Source: Saccharum officinarum (Eukaryota; Streptophyta; Magnoliopsida; Poales; Poaceae). From it: a DNA stretch of 64,000 nt. The stretch is taken from positions 24,233,063-24,297,062 of the forward strand of contig CM036179.1 in the NCBI GenBank assembly GCA_020631735.1. The letters run 5' to 3'. A model generated the notes under the pieces. That model saw only the letters and a list, made by a program, of their open reading frames with translations. It made no database searches and was not told the origin of the DNA. Shown here piece after piece: positions 12,809-23,636 of the stretch (position 1 is the stretch's first letter; every line of letters starts with the position of its first letter). A program made the position numbers and the translations under genes.

Positions 12809-15002
12809 TTAATGTCTTTTAAGTACCCATACTTGCTTGGGTAATTGGAGGTTAGTAACTAAGTTCTTTGGTACCCAAATGGCCTTCTTCTTTAGACCCA
12901 CAATTGGTGTACCAACAAACTTAGCTTGCACACCCTTCTCACCCTTGGTAAGAACATAATAAGAATCAAAAGGAATGTAATCCATTTTAGCATGAAACTT
13001 GTTGTTGTTCTTGTTCATTTTATTATAATTAATCTCTAGATGCCCAACTTGCTCGCATCTATTACAATAATGACCATTGCTCTTCACAAAGCGAGGCTTT
13101 GGAGTAGCAAAGGCCGCCTTGCCCTTCTTGGGAGTATAGCCCAAACCCTCTTTGTTAAGAGAGAACCTTTGGCTACCCAAGTATTTTAGCAAGCGGGTAT
13201 CTCCACCATAGGCATTGCCTAATGCGCGGGTGAGATCATCCACCTTTCTCTTGAGAGTCTCATTCTCAACCATAAGTGATGAATCACTAGTAGTAGAGAT
13301 AGAGTTGGTTGTGGTGGATGATGATGAGCTACATGAAGCATTAGTAGGACCAACAAATAAAGAATCATCAATAATATCACATGTTAGTCTAATATCACAA
13401 GTGACAATCACTTGCTCCTCCTTAGCTTCCTTCATGAACTTCTCCAACTTGAGGTCCTTTTCCTTGATGAGCTCAAGTAGAGTGGAGTGGGCTTCCTTAA
13501 GCCTAGTGTGAGCAACTTCAAGGCTCTCATGGTCTTCCTTTAGACACTCACGAGAGGTCTCTAGCTCATCAAAGGATTTCCTAAGAGCTTTGAGCTCTTG
13601 TTCAATTCCTTTACACTCTTTACTCTTTTTTAGAGCAACAAGCTCCTCCATCAAGGCATCATTTTCATTGCTCTTAGCAATGAGCTCTTGCTCCAAGATC
13701 TTGCATCTCTTGGTGGTCCTCTTGTAGCCCTTGCTCATTTGATCTATTATGCCTAATAGATCATCTTTGGAGTAGTCCTCATCCTCCTCATCATCACTCC
13801 TACAACCATTACTAGCACAAGAATCATCATCACTATCATCAAATTTTACCTTGGTAGGCTTGGCCATAAGGCATGTCGATGTAGTGTCGAAGATGGATGG
13901 CTTGTTGGAGAGGATGATGCTTGCAATGGCTCACCGAGTGGTCCTCTCATCATCACTAGAGCTTGCATCATCATCACTATCGGAGTTGTCACTATCCCAA
14001 GTGACTACATAACCACCACCCCACCCTTCTTCTTCTTGTTGAATGTGAAGCTCTTCTTTGCTTTCTTCTCCTTCTCTTTCTTATCCTTCTTGTTCTTCTT
14101 GAGCTTCAAGTCCCCATTATGAAATTTCTTATCTTCATATGGGCAATCCGCCACTATGTGATCGGGGCTATTGTAATTATAGCAAAGGGTCTTTGCCTTC
14201 ATAGTGTCTCTCCTCTTCCTTGCCCCATATCCTTTCTTCTTCATGAACCTTCCCATCTTGTGCACTAGGAGGGCCATAGTCTCATCATCGAATGGATCAT
14301 CATCATCACTCTCTACCTTGCTCTTGCCCTTAGAGGATGAAGCCTTGAATGCAATGGGCTTCTCTTGCTTGACCTTGGTCTCCTTCTTCTCTTCTACCTC
14401 ATCTTCATCATCATTGTATTGGGCATCGGTCATTATATCTCCAAGCACATCGGTTGGTTTGACCTTGTCCAATCCCTCTCTAAAGATCATTCTTCTCAAG
14501 GTGGCAAACTTCTTGGGTAAGCACATCAAGAACTCGTGTGAGAAGTCCTTGTCCTCAACCTTCTCCCCAAGCCCCTTGAGATCATTGACAATGACTTGGA
14601 GCCTATAGAACATCTCCGGGATGGATTCATCATCCTTCATCTTGAAAATGGAGAACTTGTCCTTGAGCATATATAGTTTGGCACTTTTACCGTTGAAGTG
14701 CCTTCATATGTTTCTTCAAGCCTTATCCAAAGCTCATTTGCCTTTTCAAGATCTTTGATTTGCTCAAATACTTTGTCATTAATGGTCCGGTAGATTGTGT
14801 CAAGTGCCGCCGTGTTGCATTGTTTGTTGATGCGGTCATTTAGAGTGAGATTTTCCTCATCAAGAATGATGTATCCTTCTTTGGTCACATCCCAAATCTT
14901 CTCATGTATATTGCCTAGATATTGCTTCATCTTCCTTTTCCAATGATCAAAGGAAGAGACGCCATCAAAGAATGGAGGCTTGCCATTAACATGATTGAAC
15001 AT
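12809..15002 (-). pseudogene. Copia gag region in three broken frames
   Basis: Three consecutive minus-strand frames (14637-15002, 14005-14670, 12809-13867) together cover a Sirevirus-type gag. The first starts near the primer site and has the FDHWKRKMKQYLGN-type capsid start. The second has the capsid C-terminal part, an acidic/lysine-rich tail, and a first zinc knuckle reading CYNYNSPDHIVADC in which the second cysteine is tyrosine. The third is rich in acidic and coiled-coil-like heptads (roughly residues 50-150) and has a second knuckle, CNRCEQVGHLEINY, whose last cysteine is tyrosine. Both knuckles are thus damaged. A coiled-coil extension of gag is reported for the Sirevirus lineage. 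Frame breaks lie around 14640-14670 and 13870-14000. Confidence 0.85.
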
Positions 15003-15049
15003 AACTTGAGCAAACTTACACCGAGGTTGTTAAGCCTTGCAAACGGTGA

Positions 15050-15066
15050 CCATGGCTCTAATACCA
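15050..15066 (-). promoter_or_regulatory. Primer binding site for initiator tRNA-Met
   Basis: On the minus strand, two bases inside the LTR2 border, the sequence reads TGGTATTAGAGCCATGG. It matches the complement of the 3' end of plant initiator methionine tRNA at nearly all of the first 12 positions. This fixes the transcription direction and marks LTR2 as the 5' LTR of the full unit. Confidence 0.88.
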
Positions 15067-15068
15067 CT

Positions 15069-16968
15069 TGAAAGGTCTTGATGGCTAGAGGGAGTGAATA
15101 GCCTTTTAAAAATTTCTACAAAGACAAGCTAAACAAGTTTATCAATATAACAAGTAGCAAGATGCGAGTTTTGCTTAGCCTATGGGGTGTTTGCAAGCCA
15201 CCTAACCAATTCACAATTCTAGTATATTTGCACTCAACCACACAAAGTCAAACCGAGAAGGTAACTACAACTACAACTAGCAAGCTACACAAAGGAGCTA
15301 CTCTAGCAAAGCTAACTAGCTAGCAAAGATAACTAAGAAGGTAATGCGGAGTTGTGTTAGGAGAGTTTCACCGAGGGGCGAAGTATTGAGCCAACCAATA
15401 TGATCAACAATGAATACCAAGACAACCGAACACCGGGATCAATCAATCACAATATGAAAGTGATGACACGAAGATTTATCCCGAGGTTCACGTGCTTGCC
15501 GACACGCTAGTCCCCGTTGTGTCCCTCTTCACCACATGGTTCGGTGGCTAATCGGTCTCACACCGAGCCTCTCAAAAGGCGCCACAAGAACCTACCAAAT
15601 GGCAAAAGGTTGCAATGACACGAGCAATTTACTAACATTGCCTATGGCGCTTCGCCGAGGTAGGCACAAACCCCTCACAATTACCGGATGTGGCCAAGAA
15701 CAATCACCAACTCTTGCCAACGCCTCCAAGCTGCTCCAAGCCATCTAGGTGGCGGCAACCAACAAGAGAAACAAGAATCCCGCAGCAAATCAACCACCAA
15801 GTGCCAACTAGATGCAATCTCACAATGCAAATGCACTTGGATCACTCAATCTCACTTCGAATATGCAAAGAAGCAAGAGAGATGAGTAGGAGGGGAGTTG
15901 CTTAGCTCAAAGTGCTCACAAGTATGTCAAAATGTTCAAGAGATGGAGCCTTGAGCCGACCAACGAGTATTTATAGACGTACCCCTTCGAATATAGCCGT
16001 TAGAATCTTGAAGCAGCCGAAGTCATGCTGACCGGACACGCTGGTCAAACTGACCGGACGCACCGATCACACAGCGACTACGCTCGTGAACCACCGACCA
16101 AACGCGCTCCACACAACGACCGGACGCGCGAAGCTCGACCAGACGCGCTGGTCCCGTAACGGACCGGACGCGCTGGTCAAGCCTGAGCAGCGCACAACGA
16201 AACAGCGACCGGACGCGCTGTAGAACTGACTGGACGCCACAGTGCTAGCGTCCGGTTAGAGTCCAGTAAGCACCCTGAACGACTGGACGCGTCCGGTCAA
16301 CAGTGACCGAACGTGCCACCGCGTCCGATCAAAAACAAAAACACGCGCAGACGCTGAACACTAACCGGACGCGTTCGGTCAAATAGAGACTGCGTCCGGT
16401 CAAACAGAGACCGCGTCCGGTCACTTATGTGACCTCCGTTCGCCTTCGTTTCTTTTCTGAATTCCGGCGTAGTGGAAAATAGTCGTTTCAAACCCTCGAA
16501 AACACCTGAATCCCGCCAACCCTCTCTACCGCTCAAACTCCACCGCCTTTGCAAATGTGCTAACACCACAAAGTGATCTCGTCATGTGCGAGTGTGTTAG
16601 CATTTTCACAATCATTTTTCGAGGCATTATTAGTTCTATCCAAATGCATATGATTATGAAATGCACACCTAGAGGCACTTAGGAGTTCAATAGCCGCGTC
16701 ATTCCCCTCTTTATAGTATGGCTATCTATCCTATAATGTAACCACACCCACTAGGTGTCTTGGTTACTAAAACACAACCCTTAAGCATATACCTTTGCCT
16801 TGATCACGTAGGGTTGCGTCCAAATCCAAGTGTGGCCATCATGATCACCATGTCCACCTTGCGATCAACCTTGGAATGTACTAATCCTCATATGCTATAT
16901 ACAACTTAGGCATAGGATTAGTACTTAGGCATTGTCACTAATTACCAAAACCAAACATAGGACTTTCA
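15069..16968 (-). repeat. LTR2 (shared central LTR) of the composite
   Basis: Complete LTR of about 1.9 kb, TGAAAGGTC to GACTTTCA, very similar to LTR1. On its left lies the primer site and gag; on its right lies a purine tract identical in position to the one beside LTR1. It therefore acted as 5' LTR for the left unit and 3' LTR for the right remnant. The ACCGGACGCG array is at about 16025-16430. Confidence 0.92.
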
Positions 16969-17915
16969 ATCTCCCCCTTGTTGGTAATTGGTGACAAGCC
17001 TTTCACAAAGATATTATGATAGAATTTTGATTGAACCCATGTCATATTGTCCAAGTATATTACCATGTATAAGAATTATGGACTTGTGATCATGAATTCA
17101 AATTGATAGCAATGGCTCCCCCTACATGTATGCTATATGTTTGGATTTTGGAAGCATACATGTTAGATAGGAAAGATTAGGAGCATTGACTACTAATAGG
17201 TGCTAAGTGTTTTATATTATAGACCTTTGAAGCATGATACCATCGGAGTAGCGATAAACACCATCGTAGCACCTTGTGTAGTTAGATACCACTTGGAAAA
17301 GCACAAACATAACTAGAAACCTCATGAGATCAACATTATAAGCAAGGCTCTAGTACCACTTTGAAAAACATGAAGCAAGAAAAATCTAACTACTTACTAT
17401 TCATGCTAGTACCTCAATACACCATTCAAATTATACTAGCAAGTCACCACACAAGCAAAGTATCGGAGAAAAAGAAATGCATAACTATGCATAACTATGC
17501 ATCATACATATGAAGTGCACATGGAAATGCAACATTCATGTTTAAGAGCTTGCTCCCCCTACTTGTGTGCTTGAAATTTTAGTTAATCCCCTTGTTTTAT
17601 CAATTATCCCCTTTAGGTTTTCTTCCCCTTTAGAATCTATCTTTGTGAACAACATTTTCTCCCCCTTTGGCACCAATGACCACAAGGGACCAAATTTTAG
17701 ATATAATATCATGTCATGTTATGGGGTGAGGATCAAGTTTGTGATTCAACCTAGATTGCTTGCATAAGTGAAATGCTTCGATTTGATCCAAGGGCAAGCT
17801 TCTTCACACCTCACTAGAAGGGTTATCATGCACCATGTTGAAGCAAATATTTAGACAAGTTTTCTAGATTAAACACTTAGGATCACAAGCTACTTAAACA
17901 AATTATATGCTACCA
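16969..17915 (-). repeat. Second copy of the internal 3' noncoding region
   Basis: This stretch repeats 8437-9383 almost exactly, including the CTCCCCCTTTGGC tract and the flanking landmarks, with a small 11-base duplication (ataactatgc) at 17481-17500. It stops inside the sequence ctaccactag, where the left copy continues toward pol. It is the leftover of a second element unit. Confidence 0.9.
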
Positions 17916-18009
17916 CTAGTGATCTCGTCATGTGCGAATGTGCTAAAACCCTCTCTACCACTTAGGATCACAAGCTACTTAAACAAGTTACATGAGAGAG
18001 GACCCCAAA
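17916..18009. other. Scrambled deletion junction
   Basis: Here a short LTR piece (tgatctcgtcatgtgcg), a second copy of cttaggatcacaagctactt from the adjacent internal DNA, and another short LTR-like piece are joined in quick succession before LTR3 becomes continuous. The patchwork of templated snippets looks like error-prone end joining after a large deletion. Confidence 0.7.
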
Positions 18010-18458
18010 CTCTCTCTACCGCTCAAACTCCACCGCCTTTGCAAATGTGCTAACACCACCAAGTGATCTCGTCATGTGCGAGTGTGTTAGCTTTTTCACA
18101 ATCATTTTTCGAGGTGTTATTAGTTCTATCCAAATGCATATGATTATGAAATGCACACCTAGAGGCACTTAGGAGTTCAATAGCCGCATCATTCCCCTCT
18201 TTATAGTACGACTATCTATCCTATAATGTAACCACACTCACTAGGTGTCTTGGTTACTAAAACACAACCCTTAAGCATATACCTTTTCCTTGATCACGTA
18301 GGGTTGCGTCTAAATCCAAGTGTGGCCATCATGATCACCACGTCCATCTTACCACCAACCTTGGAATGTACTAATCTTCATATGCTACATATAACTTAGG
18401 CATAGGATTAGTACTTAGGCATTGTCACTAATTACCAACACCAAACATAGGACTTTCA
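18010..18458 (-). repeat. Truncated LTR3
   Basis: It matches the last 450 bases of LTR1 and LTR2 on the plus strand, from the ctctctaccgctcaaactcc landmark to GACTTTCA. The remaining 1.4 kb of this LTR, including the repeat array, is missing. The host pentamer ACGGG follows directly. Confidence 0.9.
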
Positions 18459-18463
18459 ACGGG

Positions 18464-19377
18464 CCACTACCTTGGCAAAAGAGGGGTGTGGAAGATGCGC
18501 TGCATTGAGGCGGAGCCCGTGCTCTTGCTCATGAAGCCTCGGCGCGAGCGGAACAGCGGAGGCGAGCTCGATACCGACGGCAATGGCGCGGCGGCCGCAT
18601 AGCTTGCTCTACTGCGCTGCTGGTAAGTGGAGGCGAGGTGGAGAAGGCAAAGGCGAGTGCGAGTGTGGCGAGCGAAGGAGAGCGGGCGTACCGACTGGCA
18701 TTAAGGAGGCGCGGCCGGTCGGTGTAGGCGCCGCCCACCGTCACCGGTGGTTGGCCGCCACGCAGTGGGCGAGCCCTACCCGAGGTCAGGCGTGGTGTGG
18801 CGTGCACGTAGGTGAGCGGGAGGGGTGATGAAGCAGGTCAGGCCGGCTTCGGTTGCGGGCCGAGATGGGAGGCGGCAGCCCAGTTTAGAAAATAAATTTC
18901 TTTTCTTTTTCTTTTCCAAATGATAGCAAATACAAATGCAATTTTGAGCAATTTCAAAGCATTTACAAGGTGTGACCCAAAAATAAAAGTCATTCCAAAT
19001 TTTATGCTCTACAACTTTGCCAAAAGGAGCAAAGTCAAATTCTTGCTAGATTTTGAAATGCAGTATTAAAGTCAGTTTTAATTCAAAACCCAATTTTTTA
19101 ATGAATTACTTAGGAGCACAATTTGACAAAATAATTAATATAAACTTTGTTCCAAATTGTATCCAAATTATTTCTAAGCTATTTTAGTGATCAAACAAAG
19201 ACAAACATGGCATAAAAACATGAACATGGCATCACACCTATTGAAACAAATCATATCACCACATGTTTCTTTAGCAAGTTTCAACCTATTATTTCATGTG
19301 ATGCTTATGTATGCATAATGATGCTTATGCTTATTATTTGCAGATGTTTAATGCATGCTTAACACTAGGGTGTTACA
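18464..19377. other. Gypsy LTR terminal block, no gene
   Basis: GC-rich to 18870, then AT-rich up to the LTR end TGTTACA. Open frames at 18529-18828 on both strands have no recognisable domain and are likely chance. The block belongs to the LTR of the Gypsy element to its right. Confidence 0.6.
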
Positions 19378-19396
19378 GCCCTTCCTCCCTTATAAA
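19378..19396 (-). promoter_or_regulatory. Gypsy polypurine tract
   Basis: On the minus strand the bases next to the LTR read AAGGGAGGAAGGGC and end exactly at the LTR start TGTAACACC. This is the expected plus-strand primer and confirms the element orientation. Confidence 0.8.
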
Positions 19397-20406
19397 AATC
19401 TTGTCCCAAGATTTTGAGTTACTAACCCTTGTTTGTGAAAATCGGAGTAAACCTCACGTAAGTAACCATCCGTTTCCCAAGTGGCATCTCTCTCATCATG
19501 ATTACTCCCCAACACCTTGTAAGTTGTCACCACTCAATTCTGAGTCACTCTATCCTTGCGATCCAAGATTCGGACTGGCCTCTCCTTGTATACTAAATCC
19601 GATCCAATCTTGAGTCCCTTTGGTTCCACTCTTTCTTCATGGACTCGTAAGCATTTCTTCAATTGCGACACATGAAACACTGAAAAGATCATACTCATCT
19701 CATCATGCAACTACAATTTGTAAGCTACTTCTCCTTTTCTTACCGGAATCTGATATGGTCCTACGTACCTCGGTGCAAGCTTTCGCTTTACTCCAAACCT
19801 TTGCACACCCTTTATCGGTGAAAGTTTCAGATAGACATGGTCACCCACTTTGAAAGCAAGTGATCTCCTTCTCTTGTCAGCATAACTTTTCTAGCGAGAC
19901 TGTGCGGCTCTCATGTGCTGTTGGATAATATGGACTTTTTCTTCAGCCTCATCAACAAAATCAATGCCATAACATCTCCTTTCTCTAGGCTCAACCCAAT
20001 TCAACGGTGTTCTACAGTTTCTCCCATATAAGACTTCAAACGGAGCCATTTTAACACTCTCTTGGTAGCTGTTATTATAAGTGAACTCGGCCAAAGGTAG
20101 CCATGATTCTCATGAACCTTTCAAAGATAGCACACAAGCTCTCCACATATATTTCAGAACTTGATTGACTCTCTCCGTCTATCCATCTGTTTGAGGATGA
20201 TAAGCAGTACTACAAACCAAACTGGTACCCAAACCTTTATGCAAGTGTTCCGAAAAGTGAGCGGTGAACTGTGACCCTCTGTCAGACATGATGGTTTTTG
20301 GTATACCTGTAGTCGAACAATTTATGCAATATATCGATCAGCAGACTGAGGGTGCTTGTTGGGTTTCAACTCTAGCCTACCCCAACTTACTTGGGACTGA
20401 CAGACT

Positions 20407-20437
<31 letters not shown>

Positions 20438-21110
20438 ACCGATCAGCATACTGAGGCGGTCGATATTTAGTGTTGACAGGTAGGAAATGAGCTGACTTGG
20501 TAAGACAATCAACAGTTACCCAAATTGAATCATTTCCTTTCTAGGTAGTGGAAAGACTAGTGATGAAATCCATACTTATATCATCCCATTTCTAGTCCGG
20601 CACTGACAACGGTTGTAGCAAACAAGCGGGTTTCATATGAATGGCCTTTACTCTACAACATGTATCACACCTCGCAACATAAGCTACGATCTCTTTCTTC
20701 ATCTTTGTCAACCAAAAACGAGGTCTCCACTCTTGATACATTTTGCTACTTCCAAGATGGATGGATAGCTTAGAGAGGTAAGCTCCATCCATGAGTTGAT
20801 TCTTGAGTTCTCTATCCTTGGGTACAACAAGATGGTTATCGAACCATAGCACACCTTGTTCATCCACTCTAAAATGCTTACTTGTCTCCCTTTGCATTTT
20901 CTCCTTAATATGGAATATTTTCTTATTCGTTTTCTGACCTTCTATGATCTTACTTTCCATAGTGCAACTAATCTGAATATTATGTAGCACCACAGGATGC
21001 ATCAAGTTGAACCCATCTTCAAACAACAATTGTACAATATGGAAATGTGACTTCCTACTCAAAGCATCTGCCACTACGTTTGCCTTTTCCGAGTGATAGT
21101 GCACATTCAA
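19390..21110 (-). pseudogene. Gypsy integrase with chromodomain-like tail
   Basis: The zinc-binding part appears in 20592-21110 (HLGSSKMYQEWRPRFWLTK, then CDTCCRVKA), the core C-terminal piece in 19891-20094 (MAEFTYNNSYQESVKMAPFE and LYGRNCRTPL), and the DNA-binding tail in 19380-19890 (KVGDHVYLKLSP, then RVLGN-like and ATWETDGYL). The last block resembles the truncated chromodomain that targets chromovirus integrases to heterochromatin. Stops and frame changes break every part, and an 88-bp LINE fragment with a target duplication interrupts the catalytic core near 20335-20456. The protein would join element DNA to the host chromosome if intact. Confidence 0.82.
20352..20439 (+). mobile_element. 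Very short 5'-truncated LINE with (TTG)n tail
   Basis: The 88-bp piece contains ctagcctaccccaacttact followed by tgggactgacagactt and nine or ten TTG units, the same 3' end as the LINE in the gene intron at 60782. Flanking 17-mers match with one change: cgatcagcagactgagg at 20335-20351 and cgatcagcatactgagg at 20440-20456. It therefore arrived by target-primed reverse transcription, inside the Gypsy integrase. Confidence 0.9.
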
Positions 21111-21119
21111 GTTATAGTC

Positions 21120-22418
21120 CTTGATCAGCTCTAACCATCTTATCTATTGCATATTCAATTCTGGCTAGGTGAAGATGTATTTAAGACTCTTATGATCCAT
21201 ATAGATATTGCACATATTTCCAAGAAAGTAGTGTCTCTAAATCTTTAGAGTATGCACAACAGCAGCGAGCTCTAAATCATGGGTGGGGTAATTGACCTCA
21301 TGCTTCCTTAACTGACGCGATGCATAAGCAATCATCCGTCCTTCTTGCATAAGCACACAACCTAAACTAGTTTTTGATGCGTCGCAAAACATATCAAAAG
21401 GTTTCTCTATATCCGGTTGCATTAGAACAGGAGCAGTGGTTAGCAATTTTCATAAGGTACGAAAAGTTGCCTCGCACTCTTCTGTCCAAGCGAACTTCTG
21501 ATCCTTTTGTAGCAGACTGGTCATTGGTTTGGCAATATTAGAGAAATATAGAATGAAACAATGATAGTATCCTGCTAAACCAAGAAAACTCTGAATCTCA
21601 TGAACCATGGTCAGTGCCTTCCAATTCATAACCTCTTGCACCTTACTAGGATCTACCGAAATTCCATCTTTGGACAAAACATGACCAAGAAAAGGAACTC
21701 TCTTCAACTAAAACTCGCACTTGCTAAACTTGGTATACAACTGATGATCTCTAAGTCTGGTCAAGACAACTCTTAGATGCTCTATGTGATCCTTCTCATT
21801 CTCTGAATATACCAGAATATCATCAACAAAAACAATCATGAACTTATCCAATTCAGGCATGAAGACCGAATTCATCAAAAACATAAAGTATGCAGGAGCA
21901 TTTGTCAAGCCGAAGGACATGACAAGATACTTGTACAACCCATATCTAATGGAAAATGCGCTCTTAGGTATATCATGTGGCCTAATCTTGATCTGATGGT
22001 AACTAGATCTCAAATCTATCTTAGAAAACACCTTAGCCTTGGATAACTGGTCAAACAAAATATCAATCCAAGATAAAGGATACTTGTTCTCGATGGTCAC
22101 AGCATTAAGTGTCCTATAGTCCACTCACATCCATAAGAAATTATCCTTCTTCTTCACGAATAGTGCGGGACATCCCCATTCAGACTTACTCGATCGGATA
22201 AGCCCCTTTTCCAACAACTTCTTCAGTTGATCCTTTAACTCAGCTAACTCAATAGGCGGCATCTGATAAGCCTTTCTCAAGATTGGTGGTGTCCTAGGGA
22301 TTAACTCAATAGCAAACTCAACATCCCTATCCAGCGAAACACCGAGTAACTCATCAGGGAACACATCCGGAAACTCACTATAGGAATCTCGTTCAGAAGG
22401 GTGGCTTGGATTGCACAA
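21120..22418 (-). pseudogene. Gypsy reverse transcriptase and RNase H
   Basis: Three adjacent frames make up the enzyme. 22125-22418 has the amino-terminal fingers (PPYQMPPIEL-type, here AYQMPPIELAELK, and SEWGCPALFVKK). 21708-22124 has the DYRTLNAVT block, [15 protein letters not shown], and the catalytic FVDDILVYS in place of YVDD-type. 21450-21707 has VPFLGHVLSKDGISVDP and the connection. RNase H follows at 21237-21446 ([15 protein letters not shown] with the first catalytic aspartate). Stops at 22124, 21707 and 21447 separate them. Residue wording is typical of chromoviral Gypsy elements. Confidence 0.9.
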
Positions 22419-22441
22419 GTCATACTTGCAAGATCTATTCT

Positions 22442-22860
22442 CTAAGGCAACACTAGAAAGGTACCTTCACCTTGAGGTTCCTTAAGGGAAATGGTTCTAG
22501 TTCCGGCATCTATCACTACCCCCATCTTATTCATCCAATTCATTCCCATGATTACATCCAAAACTAAACTGGGCATGACCATCAGGTTTAGTCTATACCG
22601 CCTATCTGCTATATTTAGGGTTGCCCCCTGAACTACCTGATTACTCAACAGATTAGCCTAGCTGAACTTATCTGACAGGCACACTCCAATTCTACTATCT
22701 TTTTATCATGCTTTCTTGCAAATGCTTGACTTATAAATGAATGTGATGATCCAGAATCAAACAAAACAACTATAGGATGTGGGTTGATAGAAAACATACC
22801 AGCTGTCATGGGCTCTCCTTTAGGAATGTCATCCATGGTGCTATAGTGAACACGAGCTAG
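22442..22860 (-). pseudogene. Gypsy aspartic protease
   Basis: The active-site motif VLFDSGSSHSFIS is visible near 22745-22785, followed by the ILGMNWM-like flap-to-core segment, here VIMGMNWMNKMG, near 22530. The protease cleaves the Gag-Pol polyprotein. A stop near 22645 and a frame change split it from the downstream half. Confidence 0.82.
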
Positions 22861-23636
22861 ATACTGGTTCTTCTGCTTTTGGGGAAACGGGCAAAACCTT
22901 ACAAAGTGCCCAGGCTGGTTGCAGTTGTAGCATGGTCCCCTCACCTGAGTAGCAGCTCTAGATGAACTGCCCTATCCTATCTTGGCCTAAGGTACTATCA
23001 TCTTGAACGGCTTCTAGTTTCTCTGTGGTTGCTGAGCATTCTGATTCCTCCTTTGAGGCAGCCGAAACCTTGCACCAGGAGCTGGTGGACGATATGATGG
23101 ATGGTTAGCCATGCGAGCTCTTGCCTATGACAGACCTGACTTGAAGGCCCTCTTGCGATTCTTAGAGGCAACATAGACATTATTGTTCTTCTTTTGTTTC
23201 AGGCAGTCACTAATAAAGTCATTGAACACCATTCTAGTAGAAGTGCCCACATGCTTCATCATCTTGGGATTGAGGCCTCTCTTGAAACTCGCCATTTTCT
23301 TGGCATCAGTGCCAACAAATTTAGGAGCATACGAGAAAGATTGTTGAAGGCATGCGGATATTGAGTCATAGTCTTGGTGCCTTGAGTTAGTGCCATGAAC
23401 TCTCCCACTTTGTCAGCCCAGGTGGAATATAAACCCTATGAAGGCCTTAGTGAACTTCCTCCAAGTAATCTGAGCATTTGCATGAAAAGTGTTATGATGG
23501 TGAGTCCACCATATCCCTGCCTGTCCATGTATCTGATGAGCAGCATACTCTGTCTTTAGCACTTCCATCAACCTCAACAAATGAAAATTTTGTTCCATGA
23601 TGTTGATCCATTCAAATTTTGTAAACGATCTCGGAT
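22861..23636 (-). pseudogene. Gypsy gag with zinc knuckle, amino end lost
   Basis: A complete CCHC knuckle, CYNCNQPGHFVRFC, lies at about 22888-22930. Upstream, the capsid block MEQNFHLLRLMEVLKTEY followed by HGQAGIWW (23413-23598) is the conserved Gypsy gag region. Stops and frame changes lie between them. The first part of gag and everything upstream is missing at the junction near 23636. Confidence 0.8.

Larger units (their letters stand above)
6545..18458 (-). mobile_element. Composite three-LTR Sirevirus (Copia) retrotransposon
   Basis: One insertion carries LTR1 (6545-8436), a full internal region, LTR2 (15069-16968), a duplicated 0.95 kb piece of the internal 3' end (16969 to about 17915), and a truncated LTR3 (about 18010-18458). 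The pentamer ACGGG sits immediately outside both extremes (6540-6544 and 18459-18463), so the whole block behaves as one integrated unit. Reading on the minus strand, the order is truncated 5' LTR, leftover 3' end with purine tracts, complete LTR2, primer site, gag, pol, purine tracts, complete LTR1. LTR2 therefore serves both neighbours. Long LTRs, a methionine initiator tRNA primer site and repeated purine tracts fit the Sirevirus/Maximus lineage. Coding parts carry stops and frame changes. Confidence 0.9.
1672..19377 (-). repeat. Gypsy element 3' LTR, split by two Sirevirus insertions
   Basis: The minus-strand Gypsy body at 19378-23636 is bordered on its 3' side by this LTR, which begins TG at 1672 and ends TGTTACA at 19371-19377, next to a purine-rich tract. 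Three blocks belong to it: 1672-3717, 6142-6544 and 18459-19377, about 3.4 kb in total once the nested solo LTR and composite Sirevirus are removed. Long LTRs are usual in the Tekay/Del chromovirus group. The matching 5' LTR is missing, so the left border is inferred from the TG, the inverted ends and the abrupt end of the LINE. No gene is seen in these blocks; GC-rich open frames near 6.2-6.5 kb and 18.5-18.8 kb have no recognisable product. Confidence 0.65.
19378..23636 (-). mobile_element. Gypsy retrotransposon body, 5' truncated
   Basis: In minus-strand order the block contains gag with a zinc knuckle, aspartic protease, reverse transcriptase, RNase H, integrase and a short chromodomain-like tail, which is the Gypsy order. 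Reverse transcriptase wording and the C-terminal tail fit chromoviruses, probably the Tekay/Del group. The start of gag, the primer site and the 5' LTR are missing: recognisable gag ends at about 23636-23650, where unrelated CACTA-type DNA begins. Many stops split the polyprotein, so it is inactive. A LINE scrap sits inside the integrase. Confidence 0.88.

Noticed and set aside
18464..18480. CACTACC as the missing left end of the CACTA element
   Set aside because: It is the Gypsy LTR sequence directly after the ACGGG target duplication, with no subterminal repeats; a chance match.
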